Assembly: GCF_009017415.1 (NCBI RefSeq)
Contig: NC_092403.1
Coordinates: 2,356,001 to 2,420,000 of the forward strand
Length of the DNA stretch: 64,000 nt
DNA from: Aspergillus flavus
Taxonomy: Eukaryota > Ascomycota > Eurotiomycetes > Eurotiales > Aspergillaceae
Direction: 5' to 3'
Shown here: positions 27,801 through 32,055 of the stretch, one piece after another
How positions within the stretch are numbered: the first letter of the stretch is position 1
How the letters are laid out: every line of letters begins with the position of its first letter
Translations under genes and position numbers: made by a program
The notes under the pieces: model-generated
Seen by the model: only the letters and a program-made list of their open reading frames with translations
Database searches by the model: none
What the model was told of the DNA's origin: nothing

Positions 27801-29082
27801 CGAACCGGTTCTGATGGTATCGTATCTTGGCAAAGAATACTCCTTCTTTTGGGGGTAAAATCTCTAGGATAAAGGGGAGATCGTTCCGAGCTTCACCCTT
27901 AATCCACTCCCAGTGACCGACACCATTCGAAGGATACGACTCATTGGTTTGGCAGACTAGGCAGACGTCCAGGTCCCTGCTGCTCTCTGTTAGAAAAGAC
28001 TTCAGCTGGCTAACACTGAAGTTATGCTGGGGGTCGTTGGATGAGCGCAAAAGCTGCATACATTCTCCAAGCGTCGTGTGTTCCTTCAAGTGTATATTCC
28101 GCACTTGCGGGGCCAACACCGGCCCCAATACTTGCTGGTCCTTAGGGAAGAGTCGGCTTCGGGCGGAAGTAATTTCTAGGAACAAGGAGTCATCGCTATT
28201 TCTAAAAACACTTATCGTCATGCCCAGAGCGAGCCGAAGAAGCCGTGCGGGAACAGCTGGTCGATCCGGTAACCAGATATCAGAACTGATAGAAACTTCG
28301 CGGGTTACCTCCCCCACCCTTAGGTCACCATTTGCAACTGGTCCAGGACTGAGTATAGGCGATGTCTCAATCTGGGCCAGTCGTTCGCGAAGTAATGTCT
28401 CATCCTGCTTCCAATCGCGCTTCAGCGGCTGTCGTACTAGGGAAAAGAAATCGGACCCCTTCAACACAGCTCCGGGATTCAGCATCTCCTGCTGAACCAG
28501 CTCTAGAAGAGCCCTCGCCGACCAACCATCAAGCAATGCATGATGATACCTAACGGTGATATATGACTTTTGTTCTCGCTCACAGACAACCAATGAAAAT
28601 TTCCACGGCATAACTCCGTCCCACTCATCTGTACCTATGGATTCAAGTGGAAGAATACCGAAACGAATCTCCTCGCCTATCGGCTGTAGGCTTAGTAGCT
28701 TCGCTCGATGGAGGGTGTATGCCTGGTCAAGCACCGCAATCTGCACATTTGTGGAGTCAAATTCGGTTGGATGGACAAAGACAGATCGCAGCACCGCATG
28801 CTTCCTTGCTACTGCGTGAATCGCTCCATTGAGCTGGTCTGGGTCAACGATCCCCTGGGCGCTGAAATGGTAGGTTTCAAAGTAGGATTTGTGGGAAGGA
28901 TCAGCAATGGTAGATACTATCATCTCCTCTTGCATCACCGAGGGAGCATGCATTGATTGCACACATCGTGGCAATGGGGATTGTACGTTTCCGATGGAGC
29001 CCATGCTGGAAGTTGCAGTGAAAGTCCAGGTAGGAGGAAGAGAAGCAGGTAGATGGCAGTTGCGACCAAGATTGAGCAACAA
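5659..29082 (-). CDS. six-module nonribosomal peptide synthetase
   Basis: One uninterrupted frame of 7807 codons. Domain order read from motifs: C1 (HHALLDGWS about residue 178), A1 (TSGSTG about 646), T1 (LGGNS about 1052), C2, A2, T2 (LGGDS), E2 (HHFVVD about 2347), C3, A3, T3 (SGGDS), C4, A4, T4 (LGGHS), C5, A5 with embedded N-methyltransferase (EIGTGSG about 5924), T5 (LGGHS), C6, A6, T6 (LGGDS about 7519), TE (GYSFGG about 7655). Every C and E domain keeps HHxxxD, every T domain its Ser, and the TE its Ser plus a late CSHGE His, so the enzyme looks functional. It should assemble a hexapeptide in the cytosol with residue 2 as D and residue 5 N-methylated. A second possible start is Met27 (29004), just before the C1 domain. 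It is divergently transcribed from the small gene at 29498. The product is not identifiable from sequence alone; fungal aspergillicin-type hexadepsipeptides are one comparison worth making (recalled, unchecked). Confidence 0.97.
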   Translation of the reverse strand: MLLNLGRNCHLPASLPPTWTFTATSSMGSIGNVQSPLPRCVQSMHAPSVMQEEMIVSTIADPSHKSYFETYHFSAQGIVDPDQLNGAIHAVARKHAVLRSVFVHPTEFDSTNVQIAVLDQAYTLHRAKLLSLQPIGEEIRFGILPLESIGTDEWDGVMPWKFSLVVCEREQKSYITVRYHHALLDGWSARALLELVQQEMLNPGAVLKGSDFFSLVRQPLKRDWKQDETLLRERLAQIETSPILSPGPVANGDLRVGEVTREVSISSDIWLPDRPAVPARLLRLALGMTISVFRNSDDSLFLEITSARSRLFPKDQQVLGPVLAPQVRNIHLKEHTTLGECMQLLRSSNDPQHNFSVSQLKSFLTESSRDLDVCLVCQTNESYPSNGVGHWEWIKGEARNDLPFILEILPPKEGVFFAKIRYHQNRFEKQFADSFLEFFCQTLTWMQATGNSIDHQTFAAAVSEICRQGDYRQHYLALNPRGVSDDPVNVHDLIEQAASKWPSKIALEAEHNQFMTYAELSNESDRVAKGLRHCLPRDQKDQPLVPICFDKSVDMVVAIVAVLKAGGAYVPLDPSQPRDRLVSILSACHATVVIAGQTDLQDVLHSTCSELSILVTSIENLSEHDKSTDELSGSEHPPPSSLAYVLFTSGSTGTPKGVMVEHRNLVAFMKAGEGNADGTWTSTRLQLAAYSFDASIGDIFANLYRGGRLALVQRNKMLSNLNHWLEEMLITHLALTPTIGDLIISHLPPRLQTLMFGGEPFHQSFLAQAPAEARVWNTCGPTETVVDVACCILQKENPDVPIGRPFGQCQIYILRRGGSNTAVPPNAIGEICVAGPQVSRGYLERPDLTSLGFVTDPFRPSQRMYRTGDLGRLNHRGMLEHLGRADGQIKLRGLRVETGEVEVTIKQSSSIIAQVTVSVNHLEGYDREALVAWIVPEASQGSQDIELAWQEDIMPSCQRRLVPYMIPEVWIMISYLPLTVSGKLNRGTLASWVEHVATGGTHDGLYVITAPWKTQEITQRLPESPAERLLVATCANILGTTLHAVSMDSTFIALGGNSLLAMRLLAALRQEGMNCSLRDLLTPMTLGDVARAMSPSSTPKKQITKAFYHEDSWERIVADSSIAADTIDAIYPCTPQQEGLIQTSLHGDKSAYFATITVHLGDSLNLRTFHAAWNRLVFGCDMLRTAFVSFSEVQHPPVSESNILQVVLSQSAEDVRRLVSLDNRDIAFQFGVVPLSAGISQGSVNEPWRLHLKIHHALYDEAFLSRIVAELCIVYEALEMESSEAALPPSRPFSAFVESLCNDDPEVSKGFWKKYMHEVAPATWPVASGIRRMREENGQDVEMTVVKSWTGNAVALGQKFQATPASIVRAALALALAQYSQTDDVVFGEVSSGRFDHDRFTLGPCLATHPVRIQIDRKSSSGMLKLVTQALESYLATTPYQHCGLASIHRQTADPDLMAFQVLFAHQEAFVEYTAGSRFHVKSAKLRNIGFPLVLESRCDRSTGNLAFECSFDRRYLGDQDVDWFLRSICRTLDMFSAGARDGLSDQKLITGVVDEEMRRAIEKWSTKRTPFGSTFTRNAEICAHELFEMQADMTPQKIALQVNQSEFITYKELNKRCNQLSNALVNWLDSLGLEQSRDQQIVPLCFSNAVDMVIAMIAVLKAGAAYLPIDQNHPQERIQQILSLSGARAMLGDGEAETLEKLQAASKQANSTLITSKRLRTLYGGQTAKKPSFRPTPASLAYVIFTSGSTGKPKGVMVEHGNLAAFMQANEPEAVGTWTSVRLQLATATFDAATGETFGTLGCGGRLILGQTHEILAGLPDWLERTNITHLFVTPRVAANFLTEIHPPYLRTLHIGGEAFDPSILPHMPPGCDVYNVFGPTETTIYATHYKIRKGDGIRRNIPIGYPFGGCRLYILNPETLEQVPIGVIGEICIGGPQVTRGYQGRPELTSRSFLSDPHIVGERMYRSGDLGRLCGDGSIEHHGRIDSQIKLRGLRIEISEIESVCLEHAIATACTVIVLDREDGQVLVAFVQTQKDQQTSTCSQDWAETESILHRHLDSRLPSYMVPSRFVPIEVMPLTTSGKVDRRQLGARAETMDQAGELFTSQHTNHAGSWEQGSIEDKIADAWVQVLGIDRANITPNVAFSRLGGDSIRAIRLLSLLRKAGLKLNMTDVSNASTIFSQAKCATSHTVAAKKSTEDATDIDAHTGPVALGPIAGRYAGIQLKYASQRGEQIIDHFNQSVLLDVTTLCPLRLQQALQRLRNHHDPLRAIVHWSLDIPVEEWTIRILPCSDIKPLVLDSPRTLTLQALREQIQHRITGLDIRRGKVMDAELYRLDGDSRVFLFWTVHHFVVDIVSWQILRDDLNVLVRAKEEPESIALQPATMSFLAWTREGQMKSQDASLATGSIPEEPDILLSSSDSDQLPLWVRQPELVPIHPVNRTTTSASLSPCITALLLGRSNNVLSTEPLDLLLAGLAMTISKHFARAVDRLVVGLETHGRHTGTNTADLSRSIGWFTAIIPMILDCRCESSSIESVVRRVKDQRRLLMENDRGFRHFVASRWSTANARKSEIMPLVFNYQGVRHDPHDHDEMMLHPVQIPGLSWIESSPHAIPLSHAAFELYVHDRQAYIEATWPSDGEMDQEDVATLMGEQITNICQYLAEKDVLGKTSISASSTSAFGLLPDDCFDRVFSLYPEDTLDDIIPCTPMQRALLYEGIADHESRSYVTCRIWRIPTDQAICSQIEGAVKSLIQRHGILRTVFHIDPEVGPLALVLRDTQSPTASAVGHVKVKDHTEMEERVTSLLCNPDYGNPMKQAFYVRIVHAADGSGARLIWLLHHSLIDAWSQDLLLSELTQILVDGCPTKSLIPRPSFGSFARYVTSDSRADHSHGKFWSETLNGVQPKSLPLSLMSSSPINAAAVVVEQACNLAILSENCISPAALVSLAWSLVLSEILDTDDVTHGMLFSGRQLPVDGVADIIGPCISTVPIRTHLNRHGKVLDLLQSTEAAIRLAGSHSTVGVDGVARAAGVEAPALVNTLLNFFGVRTDVLENDGLNSILELDSVDDGLPPSITLSCWQREVDANIMVMRLERRHPLQIGIAQCLVKRMAWYCHTLSHHMDRKLDSVLSITSNEDQLLTKWSQPVDSRPSDSYPCIHDLITGWAAQVPEKVAVQVAESQFVTYGEIEKKSTAIARVIERLVDPRSGSTPPLIPICCDRGVDMVIAILAILKAGAAYVPLNISDPEGRLEAILRQTGSTILVDGLLDKGSRRKLHALGDRTSTTVYTVDGLSILPPSEVSLRKAHSESLAYVLFTSGSTGEPKGVMIEHRNLTSFITTQHNEIIGRWTSCRMPVAAYTFDVSMADLLISLAIGARVALVDSEKMLASMPYWADRTLATTLSMTPTLASLLARSLPPHVAVLMLAGEVFDPNIMKALPRECRVWNGYGPTETFYASFHPVDAQPTHAQVPIGRSFGGNRIYILRPGSNYRQPIGAIGEICIGGTQVARGYLGREDLTSRSFTRDPYNTQTVLYRTGDLGRFTDCGVVEYLGRMDDQIKIRGQRAEPAEIESVVHAASPRVAHAIVDLYQSKRGGGLPRLIAFISTKDPVPPSLCKTFLQEEVEPSCRNQLPGHMMPSTWIYVRTVPLTSSGKADKRMLRSWMARLEEGETVPEASIIELSLSTQMNSETHQDISGGPESPTEIMLRQSCAQLFKVNEDIISLDKSFISSGGDSLLALQLNARLREKGLKCTPRDIVEAQSLAELATILNTSYEAVSPVHMADWTLDLNEMARLPDNGIQGWETIVQRVGIDPGQVRCVMPCTPFQEGVLSSNDESGSSAGYLAHMTVGLGKEIDVEALKYAWQETVDHEDMLRTTFIPADMDMTDIRGLGQGSSLLQVVLYPESPQAGRVKTMKTVSTPATPNAALPSYPSLQGKAQQGHIPVAALVAIGSQDGEGQECTLLITMHHALYDEAYLSLLLKDLSGRYRSIACNEVVPQVPEDQRIPFSTYVRFVHSKLGTAPSTSTAGKFWKSYLADATPSTWPLPHGMQSSITSVKSPETAVLEWTGNLRAAASKVQVTAAAIARAALALTVAEHTNVTDVVLGEVSKGRPDIRGPGDARARFITGPCATTHPVRIRIADEGASKRRTMLQLLRESFTSYMETLPHQFYGLSRIREQSCRVDLLPFQVLFVYQDAFRQKEGLAGDDAFQIQGGNLGQMGFPIVLECSCLSGDSGVVFHCTYAPDVIDKPRIEWFLHHISQSIDALVQVDPARSDSLRSARVPLSAQETRQLELWSRCHAAKDVEKVDDTMPTETSSITHAFDDTARNLHEKVALQFAQHEYVTYGELQQRSTSLSMALQRHIVSLDDVGSQQPIIPICFERSTDMVVAILAILKAGAAFVPLEPGYPPERLISIVRTARASLMICGKEDKSNEILVSVCHATNTKLITLEDLKSRPASSDQAVISRYCRDDSRIAYVLFTSGSTGTPKGVVITHRNLLAFMRHNNPDVHGRWYNSRMPVASYTFDVSMADIITTLCCGGRVVLVPVQKLLPSLGAWVDASITSHISLTPTIANMLWEPVKNAEIAFPFLSVLLLAGEVFDAQLMSYVPKECRVWNGYGPTETFYVTFYRVPKAHAKEQTSVSIGYPFGENVIHLLGFESNDHVPVGCIGEICVMGPQVAQGYLGQPELTKQRFKRGVISQAPEGFLYRTGDIGRFHPDGKLEYLGRFDRQIKIRGQRVELAEIEMAIAQHSFVDGCAVVVVNTPTGDSLVGFCVKTSSQTPGKGWDANTAVQIKTWISTRLPAHMVPSYLFPLEGELPRVPSGKVDRQLLAQRATDLLADSLLSSQGQDTYIAPTTEREKVICEIFEETLAQRVSVLDNFLHLGGHSILAIRAVSKINHRLHANLTFKDVFDFATARDLARQLESTATNHRSYTSIPRLTQDKMIVRQSFAQGRLWFLDQLHPGSTWYLMPFGLRIQGDLHLDALEAAVSAIEERHETLRTTFEHRDGENVQVVHPFAHRQLRVVEVPPAVDEEGLLGALKEEQSTPFDLQVHPGWRPLVLRQNKRSHILSIVIHHIICDGWSVAVLLKELSTFYSAALHGKPIHAQLPPLPIQYRDFSAWESQKEQRVEHDRQLKYWIEKLTGSKPAEFICDKRRPQAPSRQAIFEEVRIDGAMYDQLRQYCKQHQLTPFIVLLAVFRATHYRLTREADATIGTPIANRGREELHDIIGLFVNVQCIRLKVDDHHTTFEDLVNQAQSTATEAFAHQDIPFDRIVSALQPDRETTQNPLVQTVFAVHPQTQGKEELEGLLTEQILLSRTTRFDLEFHLFQEEDGLSGQVVFAQDIFFPETVKAMISVFYAVLECGLNQPSISVASMALLNDLSMHDMDDLLSINQTDYPRDATVVDLFRQEARSHPDSIAIVHEGKEVTYGELDRQSDNIERWLRSLHLDRETIVGVLAARSAEAITVFLGIMKADLAYLPLDASTPQTRICSVLSCISERITVIVVDGAQVAVPDVSLAHVDFVALSNLLDDQRHKPSDNQKFESESSISATSLACVLFTSGSTGRPKGVMIEHRAIVRLAKDFNFAKAAGKPLAHMASLSFDVSTWEVFMPLLSGGVVVCVDAMTVLDYKALSDVYARHHVRAAMFTPALFKQCLHDSPSIVKNLDLLILGGDRLDPEDVFQAKQLTQGIILNGYGPTENTGASTIYPIPDEESCVNGVPIGKPIGNSGAYVMDDSLNVVPKGVVGELVVTGDGLARGYTDPEKNEGRFVHVVIGQDTVRAYRTGDYARWRPIDGQLEYFGRRDDQVKIRGNRVEIGEIEHNILSHSAVRSAAVVMNGVGAEADLAAFVTLHPIHDDVAETERVDAWKNVFDTEAYDSFTHQPNRLGRDFVGWLSMYDGCNIDLTEMDEWLDDTLQTLLNGQDPGKVLEIGTGSGMILFNITKGLEEYVGIELVPKLAHMVEQVANADQRLAGRVKVHPGVADRVEDFIPGFIPDLVIINSVAQYFPSAGYLSEIVQKLVRLQGVKSLFFGDIRSYPLYDEFLVSKALHNAGARATQDQIRKCIEESKAAETELLVDPAFFTSLTNQFPDQVAHVEILPKLMNATNELSCYRFSAVVHLKHATAATRIACQVKKADWIDYTARSLNSRSLLEHLRSSHDNTIIAVENIPNRRTILERYIVDALKEGVEPRSMDTKSHWQVRHRNRAAQSSALLPGDLVAIANQAGFQVEISWARQSSQRGAFDAIFHRMGPNSRRQRVLFDFPVDHQCRDVDSFTNHPVQGQQDQQCIFELKESLRAQLPAYMIPRTITILDQLPLTDRGKVDRQALRQRIIKQEPVATESESSAGRVTVEYGSEMERILCDVFAEVLGLQSVDRESSFFSLGGHSLLAPRLASRVSKRLDCTATVRDLFDCPTPVRLADRLLSKQSDSNTEANTSTDGKTQHSALDKVKYHNTLRDWGVQSSEVGHLMPCTPFQEGVLSNSLAVPGDSGYLSVVRLGLQSQLDTKAMRLAWQKVVEREETLRTAFIPVAEDLSSACITSSTFWQCIFNINSREVQRLLCIEGRNSGVDRSALGFGHIPVSLILTDVPTVCKARGVGSTQLELTIHHALYDEAYFRWIIHELSREYHKARLAKDYVPLRAPQTSMNRIPFSIFVSQLQAMPKESATSFWKSYLNGAPAACWPVARGLESGRITEIDEFSSRSLIWKGNMHNLAGARGVTPAAISRAAVALVVAEHSGVEDIVLGEVSSGRSITDGAAGFVAGPCISTHPIRIRMQQRQGSRSSQHRLSFDQLVKQSLNSYLETVPYHQLGLPSIRRQSDAPDLLPFQVLFVYQQAFDFETDSREEASHNFKVQGGHLGRFEFPVVLQASCHPVTGHMSLQCMFDPTVLITEDIEWFLEHISQVLSSIADSSSQPVARLTVGDAEEAALTKLSCAKDQTPELPLGTDSESLCAHDLISRQAMESPCKIAVQYELSQFMTYGELDRESTKLSIVIRAFFDHLSKSVSHEQPLVPISFDKGLDMIVTMLAVLKAGAAYIPLDISHSEQRLRMICQSAQAKLILWDGQNGFDKLRAIGHSSGATISTVDELSDAVDGWGSTPRSGEKPNLSSLAYIIYTSGSTGVPKGVMVNHANLVSFMRSATNETYMSWTANRLQIASYAFDMSVSDIFPVLAVGGRVLLARQQSLWSDLAGWVDAFAVNQLMTTPTVADMMLSSALSDGFLLAHLRDVIVGGEAVKRDILDKAPTEMVFWIQYGPTETTVVVTGCMFRGPTYYQPVPHSQITTIGFPLRGCRVYILQPGTSNRVPIGVPGELCISGPQVTMGYRGGGDPSESPFVPDPFWAGQTMYRSRDIAKVHGDGMIEWVGRMDSQVKLRGLRIDLGEIESAARQLNGVQSCAVVKLALEDKETLLAFIEVAKSHQTHITPVTIQQHIAQNVPSYMVPAHLRLLDKPLPRTASDKLDRKGIHALAQQLVDNGDLLSSCTSRIPPADLRPSPGTLEATLASYWGTILGIDQEVISLETPFSHLGGDSVRAISLLALLRRNNFQLNLTDLGSFSTIRSQAFRILCDVQPQKLPAYMQLTTRSTSRATMVLIHPFFGQSSVFDHVVPALSEQYDIVQVSDPFFGKPDGPASLRDWAAHYLEALHVHLEQDRPVVLVGYSFGGLLVLEMARLLEMTGKGSPFSTVIVDTRCYDPDQPFFKDEEERQTAADDAVRLFGPGQTSMIEEHFDKHAHIWENSVCPDKYLGRSLYLATPEAVESGIVDWWRNQCPHIEVQRVECSHGEIFEPAMTGRVSALINGHCDLDFTRIEP
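9808..14322 (-). other. NRPS module 5: C5-A5-nMT-T5 (N-methyl residue)
   Basis: About residues 4921-6425. C5 is a classic LCL-like domain with QGRLWFLDQL and HHIICDGWS, unlike the other C domains here. The A5 pocket by hand is D-V-W-M-I-G-G-G-A-K. Between A8 (RGNRVEIGEIE) and A10 (RGKVDR) sits an insert of about 400 residues carrying VLEIGTGSG, the SAM-binding motif I of NRPS N-methyltransferases as in cyclosporin and enniatin synthetases. Residue 5 should therefore be N-methylated. T5 has LGGHS. Confidence 0.9.
14323..17787 (-). other. NRPS module 4: C4-A4-T4
   Basis: About residues 3766-4920. C4 is closely similar to C2 and C6: all three have HHALYDEA, an entrance like CTP(F/Q)QEG and a late FQVLF stretch. 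The A4 pocket by hand is D-V-A-S-L-A-G-Y-V-K, seven of ten positions identical to A3 and the rest conservative apart from one Ala/Val change. T4 switches to LGGHS, the form found in non-epimerising modules. It feeds C5, which belongs to a different C-domain lineage. Confidence 0.85.
17788..21162 (-). other. NRPS module 3: C3-A3-T3
   Basis: About residues 2641-3765. C3 (HHSLIDAWS) sits directly after E2 and should be of the DCL type. The A3 pocket by hand is D-V-A-S-M-A-G-Y-A-K, almost the same as A4. A3 keeps TSGSTG, YRTGD and SGKADK. T3 has SGGDS rather than LGGxS, with the attachment Ser retained. The substrate is not assignable by eye, but it should resemble that of module 4. Confidence 0.85.
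21163..25812 (-). other. NRPS module 2: C2-A2-T2-E2 (D-residue)
   Basis: About residues 1091-2640. C2 has HHALYDEA, keeping the His and Asp but with Glu where Gly is usual. The A2 pocket by hand is D-A-G-F-H-G-V-I-Y-K. T2 has LGGDS, the form common before epimerases. E2 keeps HHFVVD and a GLETHGRH stretch matching the EGHGR-type epimerase motif, followed by GWFT, so epimerisation should be active and residue 2 should be D. The C domain that follows accepts from an epimerised donor and carries HHSLIDAWS. Confidence 0.88.
25813..29082 (-). other. NRPS module 1: C1-A1-T1 (loading)
   Basis: About residues 1-1090. A complete condensation domain precedes the first A domain and keeps HHALLDGWS. An N-terminal C domain usually caps the first amino acid with an acyl group, although some are vestigial. 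Hand alignment to the GrsA pocket gives the ten-residue code D-A-G-A-M-G-T-V-D-K, which I cannot assign. The A7 motif YRTGD and A10 SGKLNR are intact. T1 carries LGGNS with the phosphopantetheine Ser. No fatty-acyl ligase or PKS is visible in the window, so any long acyl donor would have to come from elsewhere; acetyl capping would not need one. Confidence 0.85.
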
Positions 29083-29497
29083 TCGTTGCTCTGAGGGTAT
29101 TCCGACTTATATTGCAGGTTCAGCCAGAATGGACACTGTCTTTCGAATAACTGACAAACACAGGAATGCCAGCTTGACCGCTATATCAATGTGATATGTA
29201 CCGATGTTACAACAAGGTAAGCAAAGAAGTTCAGCCGCAAAAATCTAGGAACGCAAGCGCTATCCCAACAAGATGCAAGGAGTGTAGATCTTTCGACCTC
29301 ATCTGCCCCAGTCGGAACATAATTCATTACTTAACAGCCTATTGCGCGAATAAGTCAACGCTGCGTCACTTAAAATCTTTATTGGAGAACGTATATATAT
29401 ACTACCGGCAGGAACAGAAGCCCTGCTACTCTTCAAATGACCTCTCAAAGTTCCACACAGCTCCATATATCTCTCTACGCGCTCTAAATCACTTGCC
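29083..29497. promoter_or_regulatory. divergent promoter, NRPS and trefoil-like gene
   Basis: A 415-bp gap separates two divergent start codons. A symmetric TATATATATA tract at 29392-29401 lies about 97 bp before the rightward ATG and about 290 bp before the NRPS start, so it more likely serves the rightward gene. The short shared gap makes co-regulation plausible. I see no clear binding site for a pathway regulator in it. Confidence 0.55.
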
Positions 29498-30130
29498 ATG
29501 CCGACGCTTTCCGGGATTTACACCTCGCTCACAGGCCAAACCTTGGCTATCGACGAGCATGGTCATCTCAGTATCATCCACAACGACAAGCAGAAAACTA
29601 AACTGCGTGCAGACGCAGAGTTCTGGCTCTGTGAGGATGATGGAGTCAGTACTTTGGCTGTAACCCCCCACTGTCGCTGGAGAGCCCTGTACTAACTCCT
29701 GCCTTTTGCCAGAAAATCGGGAAGTTCGGATCTCCTAAGAAGGTAGCTTTCCCCACCATATCCTGATTTGCAAATCATTGCGACTAATCATTGCTAACTT
29801 GTTTCCACAGGTTACTCTGCACTTGCAGGGGAAGAAATACCACATCTGGGTGGAACCGCGCGGTTTTAGCGATGGTGCTTACGAGGCATGTAATGTGAAC
29901 TTAATTTGAACACTTCCCTTTCCCAAAGAGTCCCTTCTTGGTATTGCCTTTTCCTGTCTAGCTTCGGTGCATAGCTGACTGAGGGTGATCCATGGGAACA
30001 GTACGGACTAATTCCGATCGAACCCGATGGCCAGTATAGCAACCAATTTCTCGCCCTGAATGAAGAGGGAAATCAGCTAGAGATTCTGCAGTCCTGGACT
30101 GATGCAGCCAAATTTCGATGCATGGAGTGA
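29498..30130 (+). CDS. small four-exon protein, possibly beta-trefoil
   Basis: Exons 29498-29659, 29713-29742, 29811-29894 and 29975-30130 give 143 residues. Introns 1 and 2 have good TACTAAC and GCTAAC branch points; intron 3 uses a weak GTGAAC donor but is the only choice that joins frames without a stop. The protein starts MPTLSGIYTS and has three spaced blocks of similar shape, around GQTLAID, KKYHIWVEP and NQFLALNEEG. Length and this pseudo-threefold pattern fit a beta-trefoil (ricin-B/fascin-like) fold, but that is inference. No signal peptide, no catalytic motif. It shares a promoter gap with the NRPS, so it could be a cluster-linked binding or self-protection protein. Confidence 0.6.
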
Positions 30131-30558
30131 TTTCGGGGCATGATCCGGTCGATCGATCTTATTTCATTGGATGTAGGGCAAGCCCGCGTCTGCACGGTTG
30201 CCCTGGACTCGGACTATTGTTCCTACGAAAGTATATTATCAGGGAAAAACAACCATTCCAATAAAAAGGTTGTCAGAATAGAATGTGTTCTTATTATACT
30301 TTCAATAGTGTCAGCTCTACAAACTTTAAAAGACAACTATGAATTTATAATTTTTTTTAATCTTTTTCGCCTACTTTTGACTTGTTTCGGAAATTCTCAA
30401 AATCGAGGCTGCAAGACGGCGGTGCCAAGAACTGTACCTCAAGTCAAGATATGTTGATGGAGACTGCATAAACCAGGTTTGGCTGAACAGAATCAAGGAA
30501 AGTGGGGATCGCGCTTGACGAGAAGACTCAGATCTCGATCGATCGATCATCTGACATA

Positions 30559-30814
30559 TACAGTAAAACCCCGTTATAAGCATCCAATTCAGCAAGCCCT
30601 TCAAATTGCTTATATCGGGGGATTGCTTATAGTGAAATTTCTATATAGACTAGTAGAAACCAGGATTTAAGTAGTATATACAATTGGTTGAAATGACCCA
30701 CTACACTCCTTTATAAGCCATTTTGTATGGTAATCAATTGCGGATACTCAATTAGATTGCTTATAACGCGTGAATTCCCTATATCAGGGTTGCTTATAAC
30801 GGTGTTTTACTGTA
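30559..30814. mobile_element. MITE, Tc1/mariner-pogo-like ends, TA duplication
   Basis: The element is bounded by TA dinucleotides with terminal inverted repeats at 30559-30581 and 30792-30814 that match at 22 of 23 positions; each begins TACAGTAAAAC and ends TTATAAGC on its own strand. The interior repeats the subterminal motif GCTTATA (for example 30608, 30624 and 30769), in both orientations. At 256 bp with no coding capacity it is a non-autonomous miniature element. TA target duplications and CAGT ends fit the Tc1/mariner-pogo superfamily; no transposase gene is present in the window. Confidence 0.85.
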
Positions 30815-31012
30815 CCAAGCCAACGTGAAAATGAGAAGGAAATTGCGAAGCGCATAACATAAACAGCGGAGTGAGGGAATTCCATATCACCATCGCTGAG
30901 CTGAAATTCCTCACCTACAATCGGTAGTCTTGTGGCTGAGTTCAATGATCTACCAAAATACTAACCAAATCGGTAACTAAGGCGATTTAGCTTTAATAAA
31001 CTAACTTTTAGC

Positions 31013-31034
31013 TTTTTTTTTTTTTTTTTTTTTT
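31013..31034 (+). repeat. 22-base T homopolymer
   Basis: An uninterrupted run of 22 T, preceded by AGC. It could be the A-tail scar of a minus-strand retro-insertion or simple slippage; no associated element body is recognisable. Confidence 0.8.
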
Positions 31035-32055
31035 AGCCAGAAAGCCCTCGGAATAGCGGCGATCATGTTTCTATTCAGCCAGCCAGTACATTCCCCTTTG
31101 GTGTATCCTTGCCAGTTCACTAGGTCAAGATAGGCTTGTTGCGACCAGATGTGGTTTTTATGACAAATTGATTGAAAGGCCTTCAGTCAGCCTCCTGGCA
31201 ACATTCCCTTGTCTGACATTCATTGCGTTCTTTGAGCATAGGGTTGTGCGGATAGTAGAGTATATCCTGTATTCCTTAGATCGGATACAGTTTCATTGGA
31301 TGCATGTAACGCCATACTCAGGGTCAGTGAGCTCAGGGGCCAATAGACTATCTCGGTAAGCAGTACAGGGAATATCACTAATAAGGGGCCGGACGATCTC
31401 GGCCCCACCGAGCAAATCACGCGGCGGAAAATATGCTTGAATCATATTCTACTATTTCATGCTATGTTATTCGTTCCGTCTGCAAGGCCATACAATGATG
31501 TAAAGGTCCACACCGACCTTTCTGATCCAAATTAGGTAGAGCCACAGTCTCAGCGGCTCGTCTCCCTCTCGAGCATACATGAGGTATGTCATGAATCCAG
31601 CCGGAATCGCCGTGGGGGGTCTATTCGAGGCGCGTGAATCATGACATCCTCTGGGACGGCTCGAACGAATATGGACATCCTTCATCGACTCTAGTACACA
31701 TCGCTGCATAGGGTATGTCGGAGGATCTTTCTAGTTAAGATGTGCGGACGTTGATCTCAGGCGAAGAATGTAAGCGCAACGAACAGAGTCTGCGCGATTT
31801 CAGAGTCAAAGTCCCTATGTGTAAATGCAAGCTCCTTACTTCGGCATTCGTGGTCTCACCGGTATTTCGAAAAGATAGTTGATGACACACCGTTGACACT
31901 TCTGGAAGTGTGACAAGATCAAGTCGATGCTCCAGAGGGCCATAACCATACACTGGGTGATATTTTACTCAACTTAGTCTGTAATGTCTACCTGTGTCTC
32001 CTCCTTCACGCTTATTAACTCACCTTTGCAAGCCCTAGCATCCTGACTCCCAACC

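Larger units (their letters stand above)
30131..32055. other. intergenic with MITE and T-tract
   Basis: AT-rich spacer between the trefoil-like gene and the O-methyltransferase. It contains the MITE at 30559-30814 and a 22-T run at 31013-31034. Short frames at 31168-31953 have no recognisable content. The last few hundred bases should hold the methyltransferase promoter; I see no strong TATA box there. Confidence 0.6.

Noticed and set aside
5659..29082. Idea that the NRPS is a ferrichrome- or fusarinine-type siderophore synthetase, prompted by the SidJ-like neighbour and ATCWGATAA motifs
   Set aside because: The enzyme has six full modules with E, N-MT and TE domains rather than the repeated T-C tail of fungal siderophore NRPSs, and no ornithine hydroxylase or acyltransferase is present.
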